A stretch of 64,000 nt of DNA from PHAA01 sp963665865 (GCA_963665865.2 CAXXWF010000001.1:1364001-1428000); one strand, 5' to 3'. Counted from the stretch's first letter, positions 17,364 through 26,601 are shown. Notes: a model not told the origin generated them from the sequence alone. Made by a program: numbers and translations.

Positions 17364-18573
17364 TTTGGCTGTATTTCTCTGGCGCAGGCGAATATCCAGC
17401 CGCATGAAAACGATTTTTGAGGTTCTGAAACTAGTTGTAGACTTCTGGACAGCCTTATATATTGTGGTTCCTGCCTTTATATTGCTTGTTTATACTTACC
17501 TGCAATTGCTGGTCGGTCTACCAGCGTGGTTTACTCCTGCCTGGGAGATATTGCTGGTTCCGGGCCTGGCCTATTTTATGGTCAGCGGAAATCCCAGGAG
17601 CTATCTGAACGAGACAGATCTGACGTTTCTCTATCCTAATTCTATGGATTTCCATCGCTTGTTCCAGATTGGAATTCTAAGCAGTTTGGCCATAAATAAC
17701 ATAGTGATATTGCTTCTGATTGTGGGACTGTTTCCCCTTTATTTACACCTGGAAGCTGTGTCGATACAGTTATGGGTGGGGATAGGCTTAGGGCTAATCA
17801 TCTTAAGGACGACATTTTTGCTAATCCTATTTTTACTCCGGGGCAGAGTGAATAAGGCAGCATTTAGACTGCTGTTCTTTATTGGGTTCATTGCTGCCTT
17901 CAACCGGATAGTAATACCATTTATACATACAGGCAGCGCGTTGTATTTGGCATTGCTGCTGGGAATAGCTTCATTTATGGTGATAATTGCTAGGCTGGCC
18001 AAGTCTTATTTACCTATAGATAATTGGGCGAAGCTAGTACAGGACGAAGCTAATCATGATATCCGTTTGATGGGTCACTTGCTGGGATTTGCAGCCAAAC
18101 CGGTGCGGAAGAGAAATGGCTCCTCCCTATGGTCGCAGCAGCGATTTGGAATAGCTTTCAGTAAGGGATGCACTTTGACCTACTTCTATGTGAAGTATTT
18201 CTTGCGGCTGAAACTCATCTGGCAGATATTTATGGAAATATGCGGAGTGTGCCTGCTGGTAAGTTTATCTTCGGTTCCTTATTGGGTCATATTAGGATTT
18301 TTAGCAGCTGGCGATCTTATGTTGGGATTATTAGTCAGAGGTGTAGTGGCCGCGAACCAAGAAAAACTAGGTCTATTTACCCAGACCCTTGATAGAAAGG
18401 ATAGTAAAAAGGGATTAAGAAATCTATATATCATAATGTTGGTGCCGTTAGGTGTTTTCCCGGTATTTTCTGGTTTAGCCGGGTCAATGAATCTTATGCA
18501 GGTAATCAGCGCGATTATCATTTTGTTAGTCTGGGGGCTTTTTACCTCCAGGCTAATGCTCAAAAAAAATTAA
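17344..18573 (+). CDS. ABC transporter permease, EcsB-like
   Basis: 409 residues with about nine membrane helices, an initial cytoplasmic stretch (LAVFLWRRRISSRMKTIFE) and LYPNSMDFHRLFQIG, which resemble EcsB. The ATG at 17344 lies inside the last codons of the ATPase gene (20-nt overlap), so the two are translationally coupled. EcsB forms the membrane part of an exporter of unknown substrate. Most of the gene also occurs as a decayed copy at 24.4-25.05 kb. Confidence 0.8.
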   Translation: MIHMKDDLAVFLWRRRISSRMKTIFEVLKLVVDFWTALYIVVPAFILLVYTYLQLLVGLPAWFTPAWEILLVPGLAYFMVSGNPRSYLNETDLTFLYPNSMDFHRLFQIGILSSLAINNIVILLLIVGLFPLYLHLEAVSIQLWVGIGLGLIILRTTFLLILFLLRGRVNKAAFRLLFFIGFIAAFNRIVIPFIHTGSALYLALLLGIASFMVIIARLAKSYLPIDNWAKLVQDEANHDIRLMGHLLGFAAKPVRKRNGSSLWSQQRFGIAFSKGCTLTYFYVKYFLRLKLIWQIFMEICGVCLLVSLSSVPYWVILGFLAAGDLMLGLLVRGVVAANQEKLGLFTQTLDRKDSKKGLRNLYIIMLVPLGVFPVFSGLAGSMNLMQVISAIIILLVWGLFTSRLMLKKN

Positions 18574-18595
18574 GAATAATTTTTGCCACCATTGC

Positions 18596-18618
18596 GTACA
18601 TTATGTACAAAATGTACA
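18596..18618 (+). promoter_or_regulatory. Three GTACA repeats, likely toxin-antitoxin operator
   Basis: GTACA occurs at 18596, 18605 and 18614, exactly 9 bp apart, and the second and third form TGTACA palindromes. They lie just upstream of the ribosome binding site of the antitoxin gene. Antitoxins of this type usually repress their own promoter, so an autoregulatory operator is likely (inference). Confidence 0.45.
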
Positions 18619-18634
18619 ATAGAGGTGGAAGGTG

Positions 18635-19051
18635 ATGTTTATGAAGTTGTTAAACGCTAGTGAAGTAAGAAGTGATTTCAGTTCTTTTGTAGATAAAGTA
18701 GTTCGCGAAAGGCCGATGGTTTTTAAACGCAATAGGGATCATGTCTTATCTATTTCAACAGAGCAGGCCGATAGTTTGCTTGAAGCATACAGGTTTAAAG
18801 CCATTCTTATTCCTGAAGAAGACGGATCAATAACGATGACTCTGGAAGATTTTGATTTGGTCGTTAATGCTCCAGATCATAATCAGGCCCGATTAACAAT
18901 GGCAGAAGAGTTAATTGACTATTCGCAGGACTATTTTGATCAATTTGTACTATACTTTAAAACTACCAACCGCAAAAAACATTTCCCGTATGTTATGAAA
19001 GTGGCCTTGGCGGAAGGGGTTCAGGAAGTAGCAGGGTTCATCGATGCCTAA
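18635..19051 (+). CDS. Antitoxin-like protein with Phd/YefM-type N-terminus
   Basis: About 138 residues. The start (MKLLNASEVRSDFSSFVDKV) looks like a Phd/YefM DNA-binding domain; the C-terminal part has HicB-like strand and helix features (EEDGSITMTLEDFDLVV). Several ATGs are possible (18635, 18641). Its end overlaps the start of a HicA-like gene by 8 nt. It should bind the toxin and repress the operon. Confidence 0.6.
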   Translation: MFMKLLNASEVRSDFSSFVDKVVRERPMVFKRNRDHVLSISTEQADSLLEAYRFKAILIPEEDGSITMTLEDFDLVVNAPDHNQARLTMAEELIDYSQDYFDQFVLYFKTTNRKKHFPYVMKVALAEGVQEVAGFIDA

Positions 19052-19262
19052 CTGGAGCGACTTGAAGCGTTTTTGTGAAAGGGACGGATGGGAACTGTAT
19101 AAACAAACAGATCATTGGTACTACCAGAAATTAATGCCGGATGGAACCTTGAAACGTACCAAAGTGTCAATGGGTAGCGGCGAGATTAGAAATAATCTTT
19201 GGCAAGAGATTAGGAAAAAGCTATTGCAGGTGACCCAGGAATACTTCAACGAACTATCTTAG
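19044..19262 (+). CDS. HicA-like mRNA interferase toxin
   Basis: 72 residues with RFCERDGWELYKQTDHWYYQK, matching the HicA double-stranded-RNA-binding-like fold (helix, G-W, strand, then a histidine: usually G...GSHH). His23 of DHW is the likely catalytic histidine. HicA cleaves mRNA and is held inactive by its partner, encoded just upstream with an 8-nt overlap. Confidence 0.6.
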   Translation: MPNWSDLKRFCERDGWELYKQTDHWYYQKLMPDGTLKRTKVSMGSGEIRNNLWQEIRKKLLQVTQEYFNELS

Positions 19263-19286
19263 CAGCGGAATGACGGCATTCCGCTG
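19263..19286 (+). terminator. Hairpin after the HicA-like toxin
   Basis: Perfect 10-bp stem (CAGCGGAATG, loop ACGG, CATTCCGCTG) starting at the toxin stop codon. No T-run follows, so it may be a bidirectional or weak terminator. The same hairpin sequence, longer, ends the secDF operon at 31053-31086. Confidence 0.55.
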
Positions 19287-19420
19287 TTATCATTAGAAAG
19301 CTAGCAGCGGATAAGACGACTTATGCCGATTTGATTAGGGTATATCAAATGCTTGACAAAATGGAAAAAGAACACCTCGAACCGAATGTATCACCTCGCC
19401 GAGGACATCATGTAACCTAG
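19287..19420 (+). pseudogene. Possible 3' relic of an unknown gene
   Basis: An open frame reads IIRKLAADKTTYADLIRVY, then QMLDKMEKEHLEPN to a TAG at 19419-19421. It has no start signal and looks like a helical C-terminus of a lost gene. I do not recognise the family. An inverted repeat AACCTAGC...GCTAGGTT (19416-19453) follows. Confidence 0.25.
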
Positions 19421-19545
19421 CTGGCACCAATAAAAGCAATTTCGCTAGGTTTCAAGTAAAGTTATGACCTCAAGTGACGATATTGTTATCATAACAGCAA
19501 ATGTCTTTCCATAATAAACAATGGCAGAGATAGAGGTGGATAAAT

Positions 19546-20727
19546 TTGAGGCGCATTTGGGTGGCAATTATCATGTTGGTTATGTTTATCCCAACAGTTG
19601 CGGCTGCGAACAAGCTTGAGAATTATAACCAGGCAGCCGAAGCTGGGCAATCAGCCCAGATTAGCTGGAGGCTATCAGGGTTGGGTAAACTTAGCGGAGA
19701 CATGATCCTTGCCCCTAATGGCAACATATTATTGCTGCTTGGTAATGAAATAGTTTGTGTTGATTTAAATGGGAAAATACTTTGGGAATCCTCAGGTTCT
19801 TCCAGTGGTACAATGGGACAACCGATTATTGGTGGCAATAATTCTATTTTTAGCGCCAATGCCTCATCTGTCCAGGAAATCAAGCTGAACGGGACGAGTG
19901 CCTGGACCTTTTCTGTTTATTCCGGAGCCAAGAGTGCCAAGGTACCTTGGCTGGCGGGTGGTTTTGATAATCGCCTATATCTGCCTTTACCCAATGCCAT
20001 CTATTCTATAAATCTCACGGGTCACTATATATGGATGCTATCGACTTGGAATTCCTCAGAAGAAGGTATGACCAAGCCAATCACTACCAGGGAATTTTTG
20101 GCTTGTACTGCAGATAAACAGGCTTTTTATGTAGTATTGGGGGAAAAGAAAGCCGGCTACCGGCTGGCGGCCATCAGCACCCAGGGGGAATTTTTATGGA
20201 CTTATTGGTTGGGAGCTATAACTAAGGCCGATCTATTGCTTGGTGAGAATGGGGAGATATTTGCGGTGGTGAGCTTGGATAAAAGTTCTTCCGGGAGTAC
20301 TGGAACTGGAGGCTCATTAAAGACCGGGAAAATATATAGCTTTCGAACCGAAAACGGTAGTTCGGCAGTATGGCAACAAACATTGGCGACGACCATTGAA
20401 TTCAGCAGGCCCATTCAATACAAGGGAAAGACCCTTTACTTAACTGGAGGCAGTAAGGTTTATGCCCTCAATGCGGATGACGGCTCTATAATATGGGAGG
20501 AACCGCTTCTCAATTTAGTGTCTCCGCCAGCCATAGACCCGCAAACGGAACACATTTATGCTGGGAGCAGCGATGGACTTCTCTTTGCAGTAGATCAATC
20601 TGGACGTATGGTCTGGAACTTAACTTTGGATGGTTCTATTAGCCGAGCTCCCCTGATAGGACCGGATGGTTTCCTTTATGTATTTACCGAAAAGGGCAGT
20701 CTTTATAAAGTCCGCGATAAAATATAA
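19546..20727 (+). CDS. Secreted PQQ-like beta-propeller protein
   Basis: 393 residues. A signal peptide (RRIWVAIIMLVMFIPTVAAA) is followed by repeated blade motifs of the PQQ-enzyme/YfgL type: GNEIVCVDLNGKILWES, then NADDGSIIWEE and DQSGRMVWNLTLDGSI. The number of blades is probably seven or eight. There are no catalytic residues of a dehydrogenase, so it likely acts as an outer-surface scaffold. TTG start with GAGGTGG upstream. It is followed closely by an SLH-domain protein, suggesting a joint role at the cell surface. Confidence 0.78.
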   Translation: MRRIWVAIIMLVMFIPTVAAANKLENYNQAAEAGQSAQISWRLSGLGKLSGDMILAPNGNILLLLGNEIVCVDLNGKILWESSGSSSGTMGQPIIGGNNSIFSANASSVQEIKLNGTSAWTFSVYSGAKSAKVPWLAGGFDNRLYLPLPNAIYSINLTGHYIWMLSTWNSSEEGMTKPITTREFLACTADKQAFYVVLGEKKAGYRLAAISTQGEFLWTYWLGAITKADLLLGENGEIFAVVSLDKSSSGSTGTGGSLKTGKIYSFRTENGSSAVWQQTLATTIEFSRPIQYKGKTLYLTGGSKVYALNADDGSIIWEEPLLNLVSPPAIDPQTEHIYAGSSDGLLFAVDQSGRMVWNLTLDGSISRAPLIGPDGFLYVFTEKGSLYKVRDKI

Positions 20728-20745
20728 TGAGAGGGGGGACCCGTT

Positions 20746-22371
20746 CTGTTTAACCATGGCCGACTACTTGTCGCAACAGCAATAATATTTGCCATAATTG
20801 GCTTGGGTTGCGTGGAGGTGTCATTAGGATCGGCTACACCGTTTAGCGATCTTCAGGGGCATTGGGCTGAAAAAGTGGTTGCGCGTGCAGCAGCCTTAGA
20901 CTTTATAAGTGGTTATCCAGATGGCCAATTCAGACCGGAGCAGGAGATAACCCAGATTGAGATTCTGGTTTTATTTATGCGGGCGGAAGGGTTCAATTTT
21001 GATAAAGTAAGCACCCAGAAAATAACTGATAAAAATATCAACTTACAGGTTAAGACCCCGGTTATACCTTGGGGCCAAAGCTACCTGGATAAGGCGGCTG
21101 AGAATCAGTTTCTGTCAACCGAAGAGGCAGCCTCATTTAATCCTGATGCATTGGCAACACGAGCCCAGGTAGCAGCGCTCCTTGGCCGCATGTTGCTGCT
21201 GCCCGTATCAGATCAGACCTCTGCTTCTGCCGAGAAGGGCGTCTTTTCCGATCTCGACTTATGCTCGCCGGCTTATCTTCCATATATAATGTCGATTGCC
21301 GACGCGAAAATCATGACGGGTTTTCAGGACGGAACCTTCGGCCCTAATCTAGGCATTAAAAGGTGCGAAGCTGCCGCGGTGCTTTCGAATCTGATGGATC
21401 AGGGATGGGCAAAGGTTCCCGGTGATAGGTCTTTACCGGGCTGGGTCAAGCAACTGAGTCAGCAGAAAAGTGACCTGGAAATAGAAGTAGTCTCCCTGCA
21501 GGGGACGCAAAAGGTGAAGCTGGCTCCGGACGTACAATGTTTTAAAGGTGATCAGGAATGTCAGCCTCGAGAAGCTGTAGATTATCGGGTGGAAGTACTG
21601 TTGAATAGTAAAAAACAGGCCGCCTTTATTAACTTATTAGAAAAACGTAACAATGTGGCTTCCGATGAACAAATAACTGGTACGGTAAAATCGGTCGCGC
21701 TAGGCAAAGACAGCTTACTGGTCATAAGCGATCTTGATTGCCAGGAAAGATGCCTGCCGTTATCATGGGGTGCGGAAATAGATAGTTCAGTAAAAGGAGG
21801 AAGTACTAAGGGTTTTGCATCCTTAAAACCGCTAACCTTCGTCAAGGTTTTCCTGACGGATGGTCAGGTGACCCGGGTTAGCCTGTTAGAAACCAAAAAT
21901 ATATCTGGGATAGTGGGGAAATTAGCCGCTAGCCGCTTATATCTGGGCGGTAAAACGTCCAAGAGTGGAACTCCGGCATGGTTTAATTACTGGGATAGGG
22001 CCCGGGTAGTGGATAAAAATGGAGTGAAAACCGGCGATGTAGTACGTGGTGATAATGTAAAAATAACATACCTTGATCCTATCCCTGGAGAAATCTATGA
22101 TGAAATTCCGTTGGAAATAATGATTAGCTCCAGATCAGTAATGAAAAAAGTAAGCGGGGAGGTTCAGGGTACCGGCAGTTCAGGAGGCCTGGACCAGATT
22201 ATCTTGAAGAAGGACAAAGTCTACTCAATTGACCCGACAGCTATTACGTATTTGCTGGATGGTACGAATACTAATTTTTCTGTTATTCAAATAGGCGACA
22301 AGGTCGATTTGCAAGTGGATGGGGCTGGCATAGTCATGAAGATGACAATCGTTAAGGCTAGTACACCATAA
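20746..22371 (+). CDS. S-layer homology (SLH) domain protein, likely CTG start
   Basis: About 541 residues from 20746. SLH repeats begin with FSDLQGHWAEKVVARAAALD, continue around residues 110-140, and a third has YIMSIADAKIMTGFQDGTFG. The C-terminal half is beta-rich and unrecognised. A conventional TTG at 20803 would give a truncated signal peptide and lacks a ribosome binding site. Reading upstream in frame gives a complete signal peptide (FNHGRLLVATAIIFAIIGLG) whose first codon would be CTG, 7 nt after GAGGGGGG. It would attach to secondary cell-wall polymers. Confidence 0.7.
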   Translation: MFNHGRLLVATAIIFAIIGLGCVEVSLGSATPFSDLQGHWAEKVVARAAALDFISGYPDGQFRPEQEITQIEILVLFMRAEGFNFDKVSTQKITDKNINLQVKTPVIPWGQSYLDKAAENQFLSTEEAASFNPDALATRAQVAALLGRMLLLPVSDQTSASAEKGVFSDLDLCSPAYLPYIMSIADAKIMTGFQDGTFGPNLGIKRCEAAAVLSNLMDQGWAKVPGDRSLPGWVKQLSQQKSDLEIEVVSLQGTQKVKLAPDVQCFKGDQECQPREAVDYRVEVLLNSKKQAAFINLLEKRNNVASDEQITGTVKSVALGKDSLLVISDLDCQERCLPLSWGAEIDSSVKGGSTKGFASLKPLTFVKVFLTDGQVTRVSLLETKNISGIVGKLAASRLYLGGKTSKSGTPAWFNYWDRARVVDKNGVKTGDVVRGDNVKITYLDPIPGEIYDEIPLEIMISSRSVMKKVSGEVQGTGSSGGLDQIILKKDKVYSIDPTAITYLLDGTNTNFSVIQIGDKVDLQVDGAGIVMKMTIVKASTP

Positions 22372-22405
22372 ATTACTCGCTTCCACGGTTGACGGGAAGT
22401 AATCG

Positions 22406-22489
22406 AAATGGAGTCGGTGAGCAGTGAATTTGGATGATGCCACTCCGATTACGGAAAGAATGGTCCGGCATGATCGAAAAACGCTATAA
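22406..22489 (+). pseudogene. dinB start joined in frame to panE-like end
   Basis: 22406-22439 repeats the leader and first codons of dinB at 36631-36664 (AAATGGAGTCGGTGAGCAGT then GAATTTGGATGATGCC). After codon 6 the sequence switches to the panE-like ending: T-P-I-T-E-R-M-V-R followed by a frayed tail and TAA at 22487. The frame from GTG 22424 stays open for 21 codons. It is a scar left by deletion between two genes, not a functional gene. Confidence 0.6.
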
Positions 22490-22575
22490 TACCGTATAAG
22501 GTTAATCTATTTCGCCATTTGCAAACTCCTCCCTAAAACGGGGAAAATCATGATAATTATAGAGGTTAAGAAAAA

Positions 22576-23760
22576 ATGAATACACCTAAATTATGGACTA
22601 AGGATTTTTTAATTATTTCACTTGAGAACTTTTTCGTTTACTTTACATACTACTTACTGATTACAATCATAGCGGTATATGCGACGGATAAATTTCATGC
22701 TTCACCGAGTGTGGCAGGCCTTTCGGTCGGTATTTTTATTATAGGGGCAATTGCGGGACGTTTATACGCGGGCAGTTCAATAGAACGAGTTGGACACAAA
22801 AAGATGCTCTATTTGAGCTTTGGGTTTTATTTGCTGACCACGCTTTTGTATTTCGCAGTTAACAGTATAGGGTTTTTAATAGTCATACGCATGTTTCATG
22901 GGGCAGCGTTTGGCTTGACTTCGACTGCAACCGGAACAATTGCAGCGGAAATTATTCCGAACGAGCGGCGCGGGGAAGGAACGGGCTATTATGCGCTCAG
23001 TACGACTATGGCTGCAGCGATCGGCCCCTTTTTAGGGATGTTCCTCACCCAGCATGCGGACTTTAACGCCATTCTCATTGTCTGTGCCATTACCTTAAGC
23101 ATGAGTTTTCTTTCGGCGTTCCCTTTAGCGGTTCCCCAAGTTAATATTACAAACAAGGAACTCAATTATATAAGAAAATTTGAATGGAACAATTTCTTTG
23201 AAGGAAAAGCAATCCCGATTTCAATTGTAACGGCTTTTATCTGTTTTGCATATTCGAGTATTCTATCCTTCCTGGCTGCTTATACAAAGAGTATTAATTT
23301 AATTGATGTGGGAAGCTTTTTCTTTATTGCCTATGCTGCAGCCATTTTAATTTCTCGGCCGTTTACAGGCCGCTGGTTTGATCTAAAAGGCGAAAACTTT
23401 GTAATTTATCCTACATTATTTTTGTTTTTGATTGCACTGATTTTGCTTAGTCAGGCTCATCATGGTTATTCTATCTTGTTAGCAGGAGTTATTTTGGGTT
23501 TTGGCTATGGAAATTTCTTTGCAAGTGGCCAAGCTCTCGCTGTTAAGGTATCACCGCTGCATCGTAAGGCGTTAGCGACATCGACCTATTTTATCTTCGC
23601 AGATGTGGGGTCAGGTTTTGCACCATTCTTTTTAGGGTTTATAATCCCAAGCCTGGGTTATCGCGGTTTGTATTTAAGTATGGCTATCTTTGTATTGGCC
23701 ACCAGCTTCTTATACTATTTCTTGCATGGTAAAAAAATGATATCTCATGCAGCTGTTTGA
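22576..23760 (+). CDS. Major facilitator superfamily transporter
   Basis: 394 residues with twelve predicted helices. The loop between helices 2 and 3 has GRLYAGSSIERVGHKKML, a form of the MFS signature G-x-x-x-D-R-x-G-x-R. Helix four/five contains GTIAAEIIPNERRGEGTGYY, as in YfcJ/drug-efflux-like permeases. Substrate unknown; likely an exporter. AGAGG precedes the ATG. It stands alone between gene relics. Confidence 0.82.
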   Translation: MNTPKLWTKDFLIISLENFFVYFTYYLLITIIAVYATDKFHASPSVAGLSVGIFIIGAIAGRLYAGSSIERVGHKKMLYLSFGFYLLTTLLYFAVNSIGFLIVIRMFHGAAFGLTSTATGTIAAEIIPNERRGEGTGYYALSTTMAAAIGPFLGMFLTQHADFNAILIVCAITLSMSFLSAFPLAVPQVNITNKELNYIRKFEWNNFFEGKAIPISIVTAFICFAYSSILSFLAAYTKSINLIDVGSFFFIAYAAAILISRPFTGRWFDLKGENFVIYPTLFLFLIALILLSQAHHGYSILLAGVILGFGYGNFFASGQALAVKVSPLHRKALATSTYFIFADVGSGFAPFFLGFIIPSLGYRGLYLSMAIFVLATSFLYYFLHGKKMISHAAV

Positions 23761-23798
23761 GCGCTTGCCGATACTGCCGTTGTTGAATAATAGGAGAT

Positions 23799-23867
23799 AT
23801 GGTGAACCTGCCGACCCTCATCATGGAACGAATGGTCCGGCAGATCGAAAAGCGGTTTAGGTTATAA
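23799..23867 (+). pseudogene. panE-like 3' relic upstream of the broken EcsAB copy
   Basis: TAGGAGAT precedes an ATG that opens 22 codons ending ERMVRQIEKRFRL-TAA, the same panE-like C-terminus as at 16.6 kb. The following 30 nt also match the spacer between the panE relic and EcsA-like gene at 16.6 kb. So the duplicated block included the panE end. Confidence 0.6.
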
Positions 23868-23895
23868 TGGCAGCAGCTAAAGGAGTAATAGCAGC

Positions 23896-25055
23896 GTGAA
23901 AATGGATTCTTCAAATAGCGATATCGTGTTGGAGGTGCATAATCTGTCTGCGGGCTATAAGACTAATGAGACTGTAATTGAGGATATCAGCTTTACGGTA
24001 AGCGAAGGCGAGATGGTGGGATTGCTGAGCAGGAATGGAACCGGCAAGTCTACCCTGATAAAATCAATCCATGGTTTGCTTCATATAACGCAAGGCCAGA
24101 TAGAATTACCGGGCAGTGACTATGCTTATATACCGGAAATGCCTGCATTATATGAGGAACTTACGCTATGGGAGCACTTGGAGATCGTAGCTATGGCGCG
24201 CGGATTAGATCAGCAGGAATTTGCCCGTAAGGCGGAGCTCTTATTAAAGCAATTTAATATGGAAAAGATAAAAGATTATTTCCCCGGTGGGTTTTCGAAG
24301 GGTACACGGCAAAAAGTAATGGTGATGTGAGCGATGCTGGATTCACCGAATCTTTATTTGATAGATGACACTTTAATGGTTTGGATGCTCTGGCGATAAA
24401 AGAGGTATTGGATTGGCTGGAGCAGGAAAAACCCTATTTTATGGTCAGCGGAAGCCCCCGAAGCTATCTGAACGAGACAGATCTGACATTTCTCTATCCT
24501 AAACGGATTTTCATCGCTTGTTCCAGGTCGGGATACTAAGCAGTTTGGCTATAAACAACCTATGGTTATTACTGCTGATTGTGGGGCTGTTTCCATTTTA
24601 TTTACACCTGGAAGCAGTATCGATACATCTCTGGCTGGGGATAGGCTTAGGGCTAATCATCCTAAGAGTAGCTTTTTTGTTAATCCTATTTTTTATTCGG
24701 GGAAGATGGAGCAGGTTAGCATTTAGACTGCTGTTCTTTATGGGCTTCATTGTCGCCTGGAACCGGGTATTAATGCCATTTATACATACTGGCAGCGGGT
24801 TGTATTTGGCATTGATGCTGGGAATAGCTTTATTAATGTTGCTAATTGCTATGCTGGTAAAGTCTTTTTTGCCTATAAATAATTGGGCCAAGTTAGTACA
24901 GGACGAAGCTAATTTTGATATCCGTATGATGGGTCAAATGCTCGGATATGCTGGCAAACCGATGCGGAAGCGGAGTGGCACCTCCATATGTCGCAGCAGA
25001 GATTTGGAATTCCTTTCAGTAAGAAATGTACTTTGACTTCCTTTTATGTGAAGTA
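23896..25055 (+). pseudogene. Broken second copy of the EcsA/EcsB-like genes
   Basis: The first 144 codons follow the EcsA-like protein of 16.6 kb closely, including Walker A with Gly changed to Ser (GLLSRNGTGKST), until TGT becomes TGA in VMVMC (24328). Further on there are frameshifts near 24370, then a deletion that joins the EcsA end (about 24430) to the EcsB region LYFMVSG, a frameshift near 24500 and a final break near 25049 where the sequence leaves EcsB. An open frame of 172 codons (24518-25036) remains from EcsB. No working transporter can be made. Confidence 0.85.
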
Positions 25056-25062
25056 AGCATAA

Positions 25063-25168
25063 TTTAGAAAAGCATATGAGAAACGCAACTCATATAGCCT
25101 AGGCTACCGGAGGACTATTGGTGCCGGAAGATTTGCGGCAGGTTTTTTATCAGTGAGGCAAAGAGGCA
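25063..25168 (+). pseudogene. D-serine dehydratase 3' relic
   Basis: Matches 27867-27972 of the intact dsdA over about 105 nt (for example AAACGCAACTCATAT and GCTACCGGAGGA), with the Trp codon TGG changed to TAG. It is joined directly to the end of the broken EcsB copy. The rest of 25056-25341 (286 bases) shows nothing else recognisable. Confidence 0.7.
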
Positions 25169-25341
25169 CTATTCCCACCCAAACCCAATAAGCAGGACCT
25201 TTGCTAAGTTTGTCGGAAATGTATTCTTGCATATACATAAATTGCCATATAATATTGATACAATATGGCAATGAATATGTTGTTAAATCTAACAGCCTAA
25301 AACTATTTGCGTAACAGGATTCTTTATGGGGGGAGTGACAG

Positions 25342-26511
25342 TTGATTTCGGATATTAGGAGATATATCGATCAAATAATCAGTATGCTGAAAGATAATTG
25401 GCACAAAATTCCTCCGGAATTTCAAGATGAATTTGATAAAGACTTATTAAAAGTAAATATATTCCGCAGCAAGATAGTGGCAATTGTTTTATTACTTGCT
25501 GCAATTCCGCTCTTATATATTGATTATCTTAATTATCAAGCTGGTTTGTGGATTAGCATACCTGGCTACCGTTTGTTATTCGATAGTCATGTTTTACTGG
25601 TTTCGGTCATGTTAATACCATTAATTGTTATCCCAGTTATTAGACCCCATTCTGAACATATAGCATTTATTTGGCAAAGGACTTGTGTTTTTTCTTTCTT
25701 TATTTTAATTCTCATAACTACCGCGACTATTTCGATGGCAGATCAAAAAATACATGGAGAAATTACAGCTTATATTATGGGCATCCTAGGGATCTCAGCT
25801 ATTGTCTATCTTAAACCATTAACAAGCTTATTAACCTTCTTATTGTCTTTTTGCATATTTCTTGCCGGGGTATCGCAAATGCAATCAAGTCCTCAAATAT
25901 TAAGCGGTCATTATATCAACAGTTCATTTTTAGTGACGATAGGATGGATATTTTCGGTAACTTTATTTAATACGAGAGTAAGTGACTTTTTAAATAAGAA
26001 GAGGTTAGAACTTTATGCTAATTTTGATTATTTAACAGGATGTTATAATAAACGAGCATTTATGAATCGGCTTGAACAGGAAATTGAAAGAGCCAAGCGT
26101 GAGCAAACAACTGTCTCAATTCTATTCGTTGATATTGATTTATTTAAGCAGATCAATGATAGATTTGGTCACTTAGCTGGGGATGTTGTTTTGAAACAGG
26201 TTATTAACTGCTTTAACAATTCATGCCGAAATTATGATTTTATAGGACGATTTGGCGGAGAAGAGTTTATTATATGTTTGCCCAATACCGATCTTAGGGT
26301 TGCATCAGAGGCAGCTGAACGTTTTCGCTCAATTGTTGAAGATACCGAAATAATTTGTGACTCAAATACAATTAGTATTACTGTAAGTTTGGGCGTAGCC
26401 GCTTTGGAACCTACCCAGAATGAAAATATGGATAATTTTATTTCGAGAGCAGATAATGCGATGTATCGAGCTAAAGCAAAACGAAACAATGTTTGTCTAG
26501 CATCTTATTGA
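25342..26511 (+). CDS. Membrane-bound GGDEF diguanylate cyclase
   Basis: 389 residues. About six membrane helices (45-215) are followed by a GGDEF domain (about 225-385): DYLTGCYNKRAF, then VDIDLFKQINDRFGHLAGD and the active-site FGGEEF. GGEEF is a catalytically competent variant making cyclic di-GMP from two GTP. I see no RxxD inhibitory site just before it. The N-terminal helices may sense a membrane signal. TTG start with GGGGGGAG upstream. Confidence 0.85.
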   Translation: MISDIRRYIDQIISMLKDNWHKIPPEFQDEFDKDLLKVNIFRSKIVAIVLLLAAIPLLYIDYLNYQAGLWISIPGYRLLFDSHVLLVSVMLIPLIVIPVIRPHSEHIAFIWQRTCVFSFFILILITTATISMADQKIHGEITAYIMGILGISAIVYLKPLTSLLTFLLSFCIFLAGVSQMQSSPQILSGHYINSSFLVTIGWIFSVTLFNTRVSDFLNKKRLELYANFDYLTGCYNKRAFMNRLEQEIERAKREQTTVSILFVDIDLFKQINDRFGHLAGDVVLKQVINCFNNSCRNYDFIGRFGGEEFIICLPNTDLRVASEAAERFRSIVEDTEIICDSNTISITVSLGVAALEPTQNENMDNFISRADNAMYRAKAKRNNVCLASY

Positions 26512-26557
26512 GGCAGTTGTTACTTCGATGAGATCGATTGGATAAATAACAGTGGTC

Positions 26558-26583
26558 AGTGATATGCTCCCTTCACAGTAGAC
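26558..26583. repeat. Solitary arm of the 7.4-kb palindrome
   Basis: GATATGCTCCCTTCACAGTA continuing GACAG matches the left arm of the palindrome at 7407-7431 except for an insertion in the middle. No partner arm is nearby. It suggests a dispersed repeat family. Confidence 0.5.
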
Positions 26584-26601
26584 AGATCCAAGGAGAAAAT
26601 T

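Noticed and set aside
26520..26601. Possible riboswitch before D-serine dehydratase
   Set aside because: Only a single arm of a dispersed repeat and a ribosome binding site are present; there is no multi-helix leader.
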